Shown here one piece after another: positions 42,793 through 51,769 of a stretch of 62,905 bases of DNA. The notes below the pieces were generated by a model. It was given only the letters and a program-made list of their open reading frames with translations, did not search any database and was not told the DNA's origin. The first letter of the stretch is position 1, and the number at the start of each line of letters is the position of its first letter. Location of the stretch: NCBI GenBank assembly GCA_017454015.1, contig JAFTDW010000039.1:1-62905 (forward strand), read 5' to 3'. Made by a program: the position numbers and the translations under genes. The stretch comes from Bacteroidales bacterium. GTDB lineage: Bacteria; Bacteroidota; Bacteroidia; Bacteroidales; P3.

Positions 42793-43475
42793 GGCGTTTT
42801 CGGTTTAGTGTTTGTTTGTTTTTTTCTCGGTGAGCAGGACTTCTGCTTAGCGTAGTCGCGGCAGCAGTGAGAGAGGCCGCAGGAGGTGCAGTGCGGGTTG
42901 CGTGCCGTGCACACGTAGCGGCCGTGGAGCAGCAGCCAGTGGTGGGCTTTGGGCATCAGCTCAGGGGGGAAGTGTTGTTCGAGCACTGCCTCGGTGGCCT
43001 CCGGCGAGGGCGAGTTGGTGGTAAGTCCTATGCGGTTTGCCACACGGAACACATGGGTGTCGACGGGCATCACCGGCGCATTCCAGAGCACGGCGGCCAC
43101 CACGTTGGCTGTCTTGCGGCCCACGCCGGGCAGCTTCATCAGCTCGTCGATGCTCTGCGGCACGTTGCCGCCGTGGTTGGCCACGAGCTGCCGGGCCATG
43201 GCGGCAAGGTGGCTGCTCTTGGCATTGGGGTACGACACCGAGGAGACATAGTCCAGTATTTTTTCCGGCGAAGCCTGCGCCATGGCTTGCGGCGTGGGGT
43301 AGGCCTTGAAGAGGCGCGGGGTGACCATGTTGACGCGCTTGTCGGTGCATTGCGCCGACAACATCACGGCAACGAGTAGCTGGTAAGCGTTGCTGTATTC
43401 CAGCTCCGACTCTGGGTGCGGCATGTTGGCGCTGAAGTATTCAATGACAGCTTGGTAGCGGGCGTTTGTGGTCAT
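42789..43475 (-). CDS. nth: Endonuclease III (DNA glycosylase/AP lyase)
   Basis: This 228-residue base-excision repair enzyme removes oxidised pyrimidines. The helix-hairpin-helix KLPGVGRKTANVV carries the catalytic Lys, followed by the catalytic Asp in PVDTHVFRVANRIGL. The C-terminal 4Fe-4S loop has Cys spacing C-x6-C-x2-C-x5-C (CTARNPHCTSCGLSHCC). ATG 43475 overlaps the upstream gene by four bases. A basic Lys-rich tail (KQTNTKPKTP) ends it. Confidence 0.95.
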   Translation of the reverse strand: MTTNARYQAVIEYFSANMPHPESELEYSNAYQLLVAVMLSAQCTDKRVNMVTPRLFKAYPTPQAMAQASPEKILDYVSSVSYPNAKSSHLAAMARQLVANHGGNVPQSIDELMKLPGVGRKTANVVAAVLWNAPVMPVDTHVFRVANRIGLTTNSPSPEATEAVLEQHFPPELMPKAHHWLLLHGRYVCTARNPHCTSCGLSHCCRDYAKQKSCSPRKKQTNTKPKTP

Positions 43476-44548
43476 GGCTTTGAGGGTAGAGCAAGGGTTG
43501 CTACTATGGGGTAGTGGTCTGATATGTCGCTCTTTATGCGGCGGTATGAGATTGTCTCTATGTCGTTGGAGTGGCATATATAGTCTATGCGGAAGGCTGG
43601 GAATGGTCCGTGGTAGGTGGTGCCGGTGCCCGAGCCGCACTCGCGGTAGGCGTCGGTGGCGTGCCGCGTGAGGTTTTGGTAGAAGTAGGAGGCCGGAGTG
43701 TCGTTCCAGTCGCCGCAGTAGAGGGTGGGGTAGGGGGTAGAGGTGACGAGAGGCTCCACCATCTGCCATTCTTGGCCGTGCTTGCGTATGGTGGATACAA
43801 ACTTGCGCAGGGTGGCGGAGTTGGAGGCTTCGATGTCGCCGTGCGAGATGTTGTTGAGTTCTTCCATGTCGCTGTCGTTTAGCGAGTAGGAGCCCAGGTG
43901 CATGCAGAACACACGCACTGTGTCGCCATGGGCTATGATGTCTGCATAGAATTTGCTGCGCTCTCCTATCTTGTGCGTTGCCACGACGGGCAGGCGACTG
44001 AAGAAGGCTTCCTGCCCCGGACGGTCGGTATTGGTGCTTTCGGCGTTGGCGCAGTGGCGGTAGCCTTTGTTGCGCATACTGTCTACCACGTTAACATTCT
44101 TGGTTTTGCGTGTGAACTCCTGTAGGCATATCACATCGGGTTGCAGTGAGTCTACAAGTTGCAGGAACAGCCTGGCGTTGGTGTCACTTAGGTCGAAATT
44201 GGTTTCGGGACCTTTGTAGCCGTGCAGGTTGAAGTCGAGCACTGTGATGGTGTTGCGTTCGCCGGCCTCCTTGACGGTGTTTCCAACTTGCATATACAGA
44301 GGTATGTACGACATACGCAGCAGCATGGCGCCGAGCGACAGCAGGAACCAGCGGCTGCCAAAGACAAGCCAAACGATGCAGCATGCCATGTTGAGTCCCC
44401 ATAGTATCACAAAGCCGTATCCAAGCAGCGACACGCCCACCGAGAGTTTGCCCACGGGCTGCCAGTGGCCGGCCATGGTCGACAACAGGAAGAGCGATAT
44501 TATCAGCAGGTTGAGCAGCAGGAATGCTATCTTGATGGCTTTTTTCAT
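43472..44548 (-). CDS. Membrane-anchored endonuclease/exonuclease/phosphatase-family protein
   Basis: This 358-residue protein starts with three hydrophobic helices (IAFLLLNLLIISLFLLS, VSLLGYGFVILWGLNMACCIVWLVFG, WFLLSLGAMLLRMSYIPLYM). A DNase I-like fold follows with VICLQEFTR (catalytic Glu), LYCGDWNDTP and ISDHYPIVATL (final His). Substrate may be nucleic acid or a phosphodiester lipid; the sequence does not decide. It is the first gene of the five-gene overlapping run. Confidence 0.88.
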   Translation of the reverse strand: MKKAIKIAFLLLNLLIISLFLLSTMAGHWQPVGKLSVGVSLLGYGFVILWGLNMACCIVWLVFGSRWFLLSLGAMLLRMSYIPLYMQVGNTVKEAGERNTITVLDFNLHGYKGPETNFDLSDTNARLFLQLVDSLQPDVICLQEFTRKTKNVNVVDSMRNKGYRHCANAESTNTDRPGQEAFFSRLPVVATHKIGERSKFYADIIAHGDTVRVFCMHLGSYSLNDSDMEELNNISHGDIEASNSATLRKFVSTIRKHGQEWQMVEPLVTSTPYPTLYCGDWNDTPASYFYQNLTRHATDAYRECGSGTGTTYHGPFPAFRIDYICHSNDIETISYRRIKSDISDHYPIVATLALPSKP

Positions 44549-44718
44549 TGTCCTGTATCAGCTGTAGGTGCTATTATTTTAACGTAACAGAATGTTTATT
44601 TATTGTCTGTTATCATTAAGAAAAACATTGAATTGAATTTAAACAGTTTCTAAATCTAATAAATGAGGCGGATGGAATTCCTGTTTAGCAACTCATTGTA
44701 CGAAAAAAAACGCGCCGA

Positions 44719-44751
44719 TTGTCTCTGTCCGCGAAAAAAGTTGTATCTTTG
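44719..44751 (+). promoter_or_regulatory. Promoter for the YdeI-like gene
   Basis: TTG (44719-44721) and TATCTTTG (44744-44751) are 22 bp apart, matching the Bacteroidota pattern, and stand 20 bp before the ATG at 44772. The rest of the 220-bp divergent spacer is AT-rich, with no clear minus-strand promoter for the five-gene run. Confidence 0.65.
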
Positions 44752-44771
44752 CACCGCGAAAACAAAAGTCA

Positions 44772-45140
44772 ATGGAGATAGACCTACTGCTGGCATACAG
44801 TGACCGGGCGCAGCTGCGTGAGTGGCTGGAGGAGCACCACGCAGTGGCGGGGCACTGCTGGGTGACCTGCAACCGTGGCAAGGCTCCGCGTGCCGACGCC
44901 ATACCCTATCTCGACGTGGTGGAGGAGGCCCTTTGTTTTGGCTGGATAGACTCCACCTGCAAGCGTATGCCCGACGGGCGGCTGGCCCAACGCCTATCGC
45001 CGCGGCGTAAAGGAAGCATGTGGACGGATCTCAACCGCCAGCGATGCGCCGAGCTCGAGACACGAGGATTGATGACCGAGGCAGGCCGCAAGGCACTCGC
45101 CAACGCCAGGGAGCGTGGCAGAAGGCATGACGAGATATAA
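44772..45140 (+). CDS. Short YdeI/OmpD-associated-like protein
   Basis: This 122-residue protein matches the N-terminal part of YdeI-type proteins: LREWLEEHHAVAGHCWVTCNRGKA, IPYLDVVEEALCFGWIDSTCKR, then QRLSPRRKGSMWTDLNRQRCAELETRGLMT. Normal members are about 190 residues and have a further C-terminal helical domain that is missing here, so this is a short form or a shortened gene. Function in the family is poorly known. The lipoprotein gene follows after 14 bp. Confidence 0.82.
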   Translation: MEIDLLLAYSDRAQLREWLEEHHAVAGHCWVTCNRGKAPRADAIPYLDVVEEALCFGWIDSTCKRMPDGRLAQRLSPRRKGSMWTDLNRQRCAELETRGLMTEAGRKALANARERGRRHDEI

Positions 45141-45154
45141 ATCAATACATAAAC

Positions 45155-45703
45155 ATGACACAGATGACAACCTTTTCCAAACAATTGTCGGCAGTGCTCG
45201 TCTTGTCGGTACTCGTTGCGGCGGCCTGCAGCCCTCGTGGCGGCGAGCCGCGTGCCGAGGGACACTACACCTATGAGCACGCCTTTGACTACACCCTCCA
45301 CGGCAACCGCCTCGGCGTGCAGGAGACCGGCACGATGGATTTTCTCTCCGACGGCAGCGCCCTCGACTCGGCCTGTCAGGTATATACCGCCACGTTAGCG
45401 GAAGGTGGCACGGCAACCTATGTGTTCAACTATGTAAGTCCCAGCCGCTGGCACCTCAACGGCGAGGAGTTCCACTTTGCAGGCATCAAAGAGAGCTTCC
45501 GCATGGAGCTGCTGTCCACCGACACCGTGGGCTGCACCATGGAGCAGGCCGCGCTGCTGGCGCAGGACATCATAAGCGTGGTGGGCGGCAGCATAGACTA
45601 TGAGTACACGTTCCACCTCGACACGCTGACGACGGCACTGATGCAGTGGAGTTTTGTCTATCCCGACGGCCACTCCGACACATGGCTGTTCCATCGCCAA
45701 TAA
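45155..45703 (+). CDS. Putative lipoprotein of unknown function
   Basis: This 182-residue protein has a signal peptide and lipobox (LVAAAC, then SPRGG). The mature part is rich in aromatic beta-strand patterns (TYEHAFDYTLHGNRLG, ATYVFNYVSPSRWHLNG, WSFVYPDGHSDTWLF), suggesting a beta-sandwich or calycin-like fold. No domain was recognised. A second in-frame Met (MTTFSKQL) is equally plausible as the start. It is in a tight pair with the YdeI-like gene. Confidence 0.72.
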   Translation: MTQMTTFSKQLSAVLVLSVLVAAACSPRGGEPRAEGHYTYEHAFDYTLHGNRLGVQETGTMDFLSDGSALDSACQVYTATLAEGGTATYVFNYVSPSRWHLNGEEFHFAGIKESFRMELLSTDTVGCTMEQAALLAQDIISVVGGSIDYEYTFHLDTLTTALMQWSFVYPDGHSDTWLFHRQ

Positions 45704-45734
45704 CCATAGGAGCCAAGGCATCCGTCGTATCTTT

Positions 45735-45768
45735 TTTGTTTCAGTTTATCGATTATTTGCTATCTTTG
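45735..45768 (+). promoter_or_regulatory. Promoter for the fimbrillin-like lipoprotein
   Basis: TTTG (45735-45738) and TATCTTTG (45761-45768) fit the -33/-7 consensus, about 80-105 bp before the possible start codons of the next gene. Confidence 0.65.
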
Positions 45769-45873
45769 CATTTTGTACGCAATAGTATAATTGTTTTGTA
45801 TATAATTGGATTTGATGTAGTTGCTATCAAGAGGCGTTGAGACGTTATGGTAACTAACGGCGTGTTGGGAACT

Positions 45874-47514
45874 ATGAAGATGTATTGCAGGGCACTCGGA
45901 GTGGCCTTGGCGTTTCTCTTTGTGTCGTGCAACAAAGGCGGTGGTGTCCAATACTTCAGAGCGACAATGGTGCAGGAGACCGGTGCCAAGTTGCAGCTCA
46001 GTGGCAGCCACTTATACTGGACAGCCAATGACACCATAAGCGTTTTCGATGCATCGAACAGTGAAGCCAACTATGTGCTTGACAATGGAGCAGGCACATC
46101 GTATGGCAGTTTCGTCTTTCTCTCGGGTGCGGAGCTCGGAGCAGGTCCGTACAGGGCTCTCTATCCAGCCTCGGCACATAGTGGCGCCGCCCAGGTGACG
46201 TTGCCTGAATGTCAGCATTCGCCAACAGGCGAGCTTCAGCGACTGCCCCTGTATGCTGTGAGCAGCAACAGCAGGCTCTCTTTCTATAACCTCTGCGGTG
46301 TTCTGGATCTATGTCTCACGGCAGTGGAGCAGGTGAGCCTCAGCACCGTCAAGATAACAACAAACACCACCATCAACGGAGTGGCATCCATCAGCGGCTC
46401 GGGTAGAGGCATAACTCTCGCCACCCCCTCAAACTCGTGCTCCACCACTCTCGTAGTTGGCACCCCGCAGGACATATCAACGCCCAAACACTTCTACATC
46501 TATCTTCCCGAAGGTACATACAGCCGTTTCGACATCACCATGACGGCGGTTGGAGGTGAAGTATGCAACATGAGAGCCAACAGGAACATTGCCATTCACC
46601 GCGGCGAGCGCACCCCTGTGACGCTCACCGACCTATCCTTTGCGTTGCCGGTGCCCGAGGGAGCCGTGAAGGGTCTTTTCAGTGTGGGTCCGGGCACAAA
46701 GGTATTCTTCTCGCAGGGCAACCTGCAGTACCAGCCATCCAGCGGCACATGGCAGTTCGCCGCGCACCAATATGATTACATTGGCACGGCAAACAAATAC
46801 ATATCAAGTACCTATAACGGGTGGATAGACCTCTTTGGATGGGGCACGAGCGGCTATCACGATGCGGCGGACCAGTACAACACCAACTATATGCCCTACT
46901 CATCGTCGAATACTGTAGTTAACGCCTCGTACAACAAGTTCGGCTACGGCCCGTCTGTCAACATGAGCAGCAATAATCTTACCGGCGGCAGCGCGGGCTA
47001 TGACTGGGGTGTGAATAATGCCATCTCCAACGGAGGTGGCAGCGCAGGGTTGTGGCGCGTTTTGTCCAAGGATGAGTGGGTGTATCTGCTTAACACCCGT
47101 CAGGCGTCGGCGTTGGGCGACTCGGCCAACGCACGTTATGCCAAGGCCAAAGTGGCAGGAGTGATGGGCTTGATAGTGTTTCCCGACAGGTACAGCCATC
47201 CCTCCGGAGTGTCGCTACCTTCGGGTGTCAACACCCCAGGTGCCGCGTTTGAGAGCAATGTCTATACCGACGGGCAGTGGCAGCAGATGGAGGCCGCAGG
47301 AGCTGCCTTTCTGCCTATCGCGGGTTATCGCAACGGCACCACGGTGGAGCACCTTAACACCTACGGCCATTACTGGTCGTCGTCGTACTATAGTAGTCCG
47401 CAGTCGCATCGTCTGACCTTTGGTAATGCTACTGTCAACCCGCAAGCCACCGGCGACCGTTGCCAGGGTCGCGCTGTGCGACTGGTGCAGGTGTTTGGCG
47501 CAGGCGTACAATGA
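45874..47514 (+). CDS. Fimbrillin-like surface lipoprotein with a paralogous C-terminal domain
   Basis: This protein of about 546 residues starts MKMYCRALGVALAFLFVSC (lipobox FVSC); ATG 45847 would add nine residues to the signal. The N-terminal half (to about 265) looks like a fimbrillin/Mfa-like domain (LYWTANDTISVFD and YRALYPASA). The second half (VFFSQGNLQYQPSSGTWQFA, LFGWGTSGY, GLWRVLSKDEWVYLLNTR, GLIVFPD, AGAAFLPIAGYRNG, YWSSSYYSS, GRAVRLVQ) is a C-type-lectin/FGE-like domain also present at the window's right edge. A role as surface adhesin or pilus component is likely but not proved. Confidence 0.8.
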   Translation: MKMYCRALGVALAFLFVSCNKGGGVQYFRATMVQETGAKLQLSGSHLYWTANDTISVFDASNSEANYVLDNGAGTSYGSFVFLSGAELGAGPYRALYPASAHSGAAQVTLPECQHSPTGELQRLPLYAVSSNSRLSFYNLCGVLDLCLTAVEQVSLSTVKITTNTTINGVASISGSGRGITLATPSNSCSTTLVVGTPQDISTPKHFYIYLPEGTYSRFDITMTAVGGEVCNMRANRNIAIHRGERTPVTLTDLSFALPVPEGAVKGLFSVGPGTKVFFSQGNLQYQPSSGTWQFAAHQYDYIGTANKYISSTYNGWIDLFGWGTSGYHDAADQYNTNYMPYSSSNTVVNASYNKFGYGPSVNMSSNNLTGGSAGYDWGVNNAISNGGGSAGLWRVLSKDEWVYLLNTRQASALGDSANARYAKAKVAGVMGLIVFPDRYSHPSGVSLPSGVNTPGAAFESNVYTDGQWQQMEAAGAAFLPIAGYRNGTTVEHLNTYGHYWSSSYYSSPQSHRLTFGNATVNPQATGDRCQGRAVRLVQVFGAGVQ

Positions 47515-47574
47515 GGCACCGCCCATTTATAGTAAAAGAGATATTCTCTCATAATACCCACAAAACAAATATAT

Positions 47575-48243
47575 ATGAAATCCGAAGCTTTCTGCAAGAA
47601 ATCCGTCATGACAGCCCTGTTTTTGGTCGCCTTTGCCGGCTTGCTGCCGTGGTCGCTTATGGCGCAGACTGTGAGCCCTGAGACCGTCAAGCAATACCGC
47701 CAGATGGTAAGCATGTGCAACGGGGCGCAGCCGCCCTCATTTGACGCGTGCCGTTCGCAGCTGGAGCAGTACGGCTTTGTATACAATGCCAACAACGCCA
47801 TCGACATATTCACTGTAAGGATGCACCCCTTCTACCGTGCCGAAGGGCATGACTCGGTGGGTTGTATGCTGTCGGTCTTCGACGACAAGGTCTATACCGT
47901 GGGCGGTGTCTTCACCAGCCTCGACGCGGGACGTGTCTTCCCCCTTGTTGCCAAGGCGTCGGAGATGCAAGCCCAGCTGGCGTCCCAGCTGGGGTGCACA
48001 AAATATGTGGGCTCGGTAAAAGGCAAGGTGAAGAAGGTCGCCACCAAGCCTGAAGAGCTGCGTGCCGTGCTGGAGGGTGTCGAGGCGGAGATGGTGAGCA
48101 TGATCTACGAGAGCTGGAAGAGCGAGGACGGCACTCGCATGATAACCCTCATCTACGACAACGATCGCTACGGCAAGAAAGCCCCCAAAGACAAGGACCG
48201 TGTAAAACTCTCTCTCTCGGTGGGCACAACCCCAAAACAGTAG
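47575..48243 (+). CDS. Secreted protein of unknown function
   Basis: This 222-residue protein has a signal peptide (TALFLVAFAGLLPWSLMAQ, start possibly at Met12). The mature part contains KQYRQMVSMCNGA, then YGFVYNANNAIDIFTVRMHPFYRAEGHDSVGC and a basic C-terminus. No known domain was recognised. It lies 60 bp after the fimbrillin-like gene on the same strand and ends 25 bp before the convergent C10 protease gene. Confidence 0.7.
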   Translation: MKSEAFCKKSVMTALFLVAFAGLLPWSLMAQTVSPETVKQYRQMVSMCNGAQPPSFDACRSQLEQYGFVYNANNAIDIFTVRMHPFYRAEGHDSVGCMLSVFDDKVYTVGGVFTSLDAGRVFPLVAKASEMQAQLASQLGCTKYVGSVKGKVKKVATKPEELRAVLEGVEAEMVSMIYESWKSEDGTRMITLIYDNDRYGKKAPKDKDRVKLSLSVGTTPKQ

Positions 48244-48268
48244 CCCAAGGGTTGCGAATAGGCCAAGG

Positions 48269-51241
48269 CTAAATTTGCACCACGAGGCGGAGGGTTTCGG
48301 AAAAGTTTTGGGAGGCTACACGCACAAAATAGGAGCCGGAGGAAAGCCCCGAGAGTGGCAAGTGCTGGCGGTGGTTGCCGTGGCATGGAATCTTTTGGCG
48401 CCACACTATGCGCCCCATTATGTCGGCCACCGTTATCTCCACCTGCTGCGCACCTCCTCTGCTCTCAATGGCTACGACGGCGCCTGTGTGTCGGCTGGCG
48501 GGGTTGGGGTGTATGGTGACGGCAATGCCCGATGCCATGTCGCAGTCGGTGAGACCACAGCTGCCAATGGTGACCGTCAGAGGCTCCGACCATTCGCTGA
48601 AAACGTCGTCGTGGCACTGTGAGCGCACGTAGAAATCATATACATTGCCGGGTTCAAGTCCCGCTATGGTTGCGGCGGGCGAATTGGCAACGACAACAGT
48701 GCCCTGCCCGTGGGCAAAGCCACGGGGGCCGTACTCTGTCTCCCAGAGCTCCACCGAGGCAGGCGAAGTCCACGAGAACGTCACCGTGTTGCCATTGGCC
48801 AAAGCTGCCGACGGTGTCGGCGCGTCGCAGAGTGGGGTGGTGAACGAGAGCGTGTCGCTCCAGCCGCTGACTTCGTTGGCGGCGCAGAGCGCCGCCACAG
48901 CCACGCTGTAGGTGGTGCCCGACAGCAGTCTGGTGATCACGGCGGGATTGGCCGTGACAGTGTCGTAGCGGTGGCTGCCGCCCAAAGTGAAGGTGTGAAG
49001 CACCCACGACGTCTCGTCGCCCCCGGCACTCCAGCCAATGACGGCGGCGGTGTTGGTGACCGATACCAGTGCGGGACTCGAGGGAGCAGCGCACGACGGC
49101 GGCGCAGTGGTGTAGAACGAGAGCGCGTAGTCCCTGTTGTATTCCTGCGCCATCGTCTGCTCGTTGTCGGTGTAAAACGCTCCGTAGGAGACCACCAGGA
49201 AGTTCACCCCGCCCGACGTGTCGGTGTAAAGGTAGCGGGCGTCGAGGGAGTCAAGATAGGGTATGGCGTTCACGCTGACAGTGCAGTTGACAATGCGGCG
49301 TTCGAAGAGTATGGCACTTGGCCCAGCCGTCTCTACGGCGACCCAGAAAGGGCGGCTGCCCACCACATACGGCAGGGCGAGAGGCACTGTCTGCTCGCCG
49401 CATGCGCTCTGGGTATACTGCTGGCTGCGCACGAGGGTGCCGAGGCAGGCACCGACCTGCGAGGTGTATCCACGGCTGAGAAACTCGGCATTGAGCGACG
49501 ACCCTTCGTAGACTTTTATAGTGAAGTTGTTGTTGGTGCAGCCCTGCGCCTCGCAGGTTGAGAACCGCACCTGCGAGAGCACGGTGCCAACAGGGAAATT
49601 GCCTATCGCCTCGGGGCGCACTATAAATTCTTGTCCGGCATGGAAGGTCCTATACATATTGCCTCCGGTCTGCCCGTACCATCCCGTGGGGCTGGTGGAG
49701 CCCGACGGCTGGTATACCACGAGGGTGTCCGTGGCGGTGCCCTGCGTGATGACCACGCGCGCTGTGCGCGGGTACTCCGTGGTGTTTTGCGGCGCGGATA
49801 TATGCATGAGTGTCTGCTGCCCCGAGCCAGCTCCCGACAGGGGGCTTGCCGTGAGCCACTCCGCGCTGCACGAGGCTGTCCAGCCGCTGCTGCTGGTATT
49901 GCTGCTGCGCACATACACGCTGTCGGTGGCGCCGAGCCCGGAGAGGGTGAGCTGCGACGGAGTCACGCGCAACGCGCTGCTGTTTGGCTCAATGCCTATT
50001 ATCATAGTCTGGCTGCTGTTGAAGGTATAGGTGGCGTTGCCGCCTGCGCCGCCGCCTCCGGGGTTGAGGGCGTTGAGGGCGTAGTAACCGTCGTATGAGC
50101 CGCCCCAGCCCCAGTTCATGTGGAAGTGGTTGCGGCTGTCGTAGCCGTCGCACACAAAGGCGTGGCCGCCCAATGGGTCGCGGCCCGTGTATATGACGGG
50201 GCGTCCGGCGTCGAGCTCGCCGGCAACCATAGCCGTCCATGCCCCGTCGGTGAAGTTGGAGCGTTCATAGCCTCGGAGGGTCGACTTGTAGTCGAAATAA
50301 TTCTTCAGGGCATTTTCCGCGCATACGGCGGTGGAGTTGTTGTAGGCTATGGTCTGTGCATTGCTGCCGCCGTTGGCGGAGATGCCGTAGTTCATGCGTA
50401 CCGCCACGCCGCAGTGGTACATCAGCGTGGCCACGGCTGTTATCTGGGCTTGCGATGAGGATGCAGTGAGTGCGTTGGGCATCTGCGACCATGCGTAGCA
50501 GGTGGCGGCGAAGTCGGCGCTGAGCCGCCCGTAGGTGCTGTGGGTGTAGCTGTGGGACGAGCGGCCCACAACGGGACGCTCCCAATACTTCATGACCTGA
50601 GCCATGGCGGTGGCCACGCAGCCGGTGACGGTATACTCACCGGCGGTGGAGTCGTAGGGACATAGGCTATTGTATAACGACGACTGGTTCCATGTGGTCG
50701 ACAGCAAGGCTGCCACTGCGTTGTGGGGTTCGTCGGGGTCGTCGAGAGGTGCGTTCTCGCGCAGCCGCCGCCACTGCGCAGAAATCTCGTCGGTGGCGAC
50801 GATGGCGTTGTCCACGCAGTAAAGCACCGCGTCGGAGTAGTCGCGCAGCCATGCGTCGACAGTCGACGGCACGGCGTCGTCGGCCTGCTGCCTGTTGGAG
50901 TATCCAAGGATTGGTGTCACACGGTCGTCGGCTGCCACAACCACAAAGCCTGCGGCTTTGATATTGTTAAAGATATAAAGTCCGTCGTATTCCTCCGAGC
51001 TTGCTGCCTCGACCATGGCTGCAGGGGTGCCATAGTGATGCTGCCAGAACGTTGTGGCTATACGTGAGGCCTCCTGCCTGGTTACAGGATTTGCATTGAC
51101 AACATTGGAAAACAAAAGCAACAACAACGCTATCGTTAAGCCGAGTGCAGAGGGCAAATCACGCAGTGTTTGCGCTATGCCGAGGCGAGAAAACGAAGGT
51201 TTCGAAGAAACCAACGCTATATATAAGCCTGTTTTTCTCAT
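48269..51241 (-). CDS. C10-family cysteine protease (streptopain/PrtT-like) with T9SS sorting domain
   Basis: This protein of about 990 residues has a signal peptide, a Spi-type propeptide (ASRIATTFWQHHYG, YIFNNIKAAGFVVVAADDR, ILGYSNRQ) and a C10 catalytic domain. The domain has Cys in YTVTGCVATAMAQVMKYW (about 208 from ATG 51241) and His in DPLGGHAFVCDGYD (about 360), then HMNWGWGGSYDGYY. A BACON-like domain, a carbohydrate/adhesin-like region and two fibronectin type III domains follow. The end (HPNPASRH, then SSGSYFVRV) is a T9SS type A sorting domain. It is predicted to be secreted and bound to the surface. The N-terminus before the hydrophobic core is unusually long (about 40 residues). 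Confidence 0.92.
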   Translation of the reverse strand: MRKTGLYIALVSSKPSFSRLGIAQTLRDLPSALGLTIALLLLLFSNVVNANPVTRQEASRIATTFWQHHYGTPAAMVEAASSEEYDGLYIFNNIKAAGFVVVAADDRVTPILGYSNRQQADDAVPSTVDAWLRDYSDAVLYCVDNAIVATDEISAQWRRLRENAPLDDPDEPHNAVAALLSTTWNQSSLYNSLCPYDSTAGEYTVTGCVATAMAQVMKYWERPVVGRSSHSYTHSTYGRLSADFAATCYAWSQMPNALTASSSQAQITAVATLMYHCGVAVRMNYGISANGGSNAQTIAYNNSTAVCAENALKNYFDYKSTLRGYERSNFTDGAWTAMVAGELDAGRPVIYTGRDPLGGHAFVCDGYDSRNHFHMNWGWGGSYDGYYALNALNPGGGGAGGNATYTFNSSQTMIIGIEPNSSALRVTPSQLTLSGLGATDSVYVRSSNTSSSGWTASCSAEWLTASPLSGAGSGQQTLMHISAPQNTTEYPRTARVVITQGTATDTLVVYQPSGSTSPTGWYGQTGGNMYRTFHAGQEFIVRPEAIGNFPVGTVLSQVRFSTCEAQGCTNNNFTIKVYEGSSLNAEFLSRGYTSQVGACLGTLVRSQQYTQSACGEQTVPLALPYVVGSRPFWVAVETAGPSAILFERRIVNCTVSVNAIPYLDSLDARYLYTDTSGGVNFLVVSYGAFYTDNEQTMAQEYNRDYALSFYTTAPPSCAAPSSPALVSVTNTAAVIGWSAGGDETSWVLHTFTLGGSHRYDTVTANPAVITRLLSGTTYSVAVAALCAANEVSGWSDTLSFTTPLCDAPTPSAALANGNTVTFSWTSPASVELWETEYGPRGFAHGQGTVVVANSPAATIAGLEPGNVYDFYVRSQCHDDVFSEWSEPLTVTIGSCGLTDCDMASGIAVTIHPNPASRHTGAVVAIESRGGAQQVEITVADIMGRIVWRQKIPCHGNHRQHLPLSGLSSGSYFVRVASQNFSETLRLVVQI

Positions 51242-51339
51242 AACCACGCCTATTGTGACTGTCTGCAAATTCCCTGCGTAACGTTTATTGTGCTATCTAT
51301 CAGTGTCTATACAATCAACTGTCGCAACAAAGTATTATG

Positions 51340-51347
51340 CAAAGTTA
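51340..51347 (-). promoter_or_regulatory. -7 motif for the C10 protease gene
   Basis: CAAAGTTA on the plus strand reads TAACTTTG on the minus strand, about 100 bp before the chosen protease start. A -33 element is not clear. Confidence 0.5.
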
Positions 51348-51411
51348 TGAAAAAGCTGCGACATGGCAGCAATAAAAATCACTCTGGCCTGTGATAAAAT
51401 TGGATACCATA

Positions 51412-51440
51412 TAGTGCGCGGCTTGGAAAGCCGCGCACTA
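51412..51440. repeat. Perfect 13-bp hairpin (TAGTGCGCGGCTT arms)
   Basis: TAGTGCGCGGCTT (51412-51424) and AAGCCGCGCACTA (51428-51440) flank a GGA loop. It has no T-tract, so it is not a standard terminator. It lies in the spacer between the divergent C10 protease gene and the duplicated feo promoter, about 30 bp before the operator-like repeat. Confidence 0.65.
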
Positions 51441-51470
51441 ATGGACAAGGAAATTTGCCTTGCCTTGCAA

Positions 51471-51518
51471 ATCACTACTATTGGTGATTGTCTGTATGAT
51501 ATATAATGTGTATCTTTG
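51471..51518 (+). promoter_or_regulatory. Duplicated feo promoter with ATCAC...GTGAT operator-like repeat
   Basis: The inverted repeat ATCACTA-ctat-TGGTGAT (51471-51488) is followed after 22 bp by TATCTTTG (51511-51518). The true feoAB promoter (57919-57965) has the same arrangement: inverted repeat, 22-bp gap, TATCTTTG, and in both copies 74 bp from the repeat to the ATG. No terminator was seen before the RND genes that start at 51770, so this promoter probably drives them. Confidence 0.7.
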
Positions 51519-51544
51519 CAAATTCAAAATAACCCTTTGAAAAG

Positions 51545-51715
51545 ATGCTACTATCGGATTTACAGACTGGTAAGAGCGGTGTGGTGGTACGCGTGGCTGG
51601 CCACGAATCTATGCTATTTTACATCAAATTAAACGTTACCTATAATATATTATGGAATTCAGCGTTTTACATAAAAGATACTATAAAATACAACCAAGCC
51701 CCGTTATTGGGGTAA
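51545..51715 (+). pseudogene. Duplicated feoA 5' end (degenerate FeoA-domain remnant or leader peptide)
   Basis: A 56-codon frame starts MLLSDLQTGKSGVVVRVAGH, identical in 20 residues to the FeoA domain of the feoAB gene at 57993; the DNA differs at only four third positions. After that the sequence becomes AT-rich and loses FeoA features, but it recovers IKDTIKY against IKDPIKY near the end before a TAA stop. The intact FeoA domain needs about 75 residues, so this is a remnant, unless it acts as a leader peptide upstream of the RND operon. Confidence 0.72.
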
Positions 51716-51769
51716 ATCTATCTATTATGAGCTACTTTTTGTAGACCGCCTAAAAGAGGCCTTTGAAAA

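Noticed and set aside
51130-51240. Possible fifth palindromic element in the N-terminal region of the C10 protease gene (CGTTTTC on the minus strand)
   Set aside because: Only the CGTTTTC arm is similar; the inner GCAGWG/CWCTGC stem and the second arm are missing.
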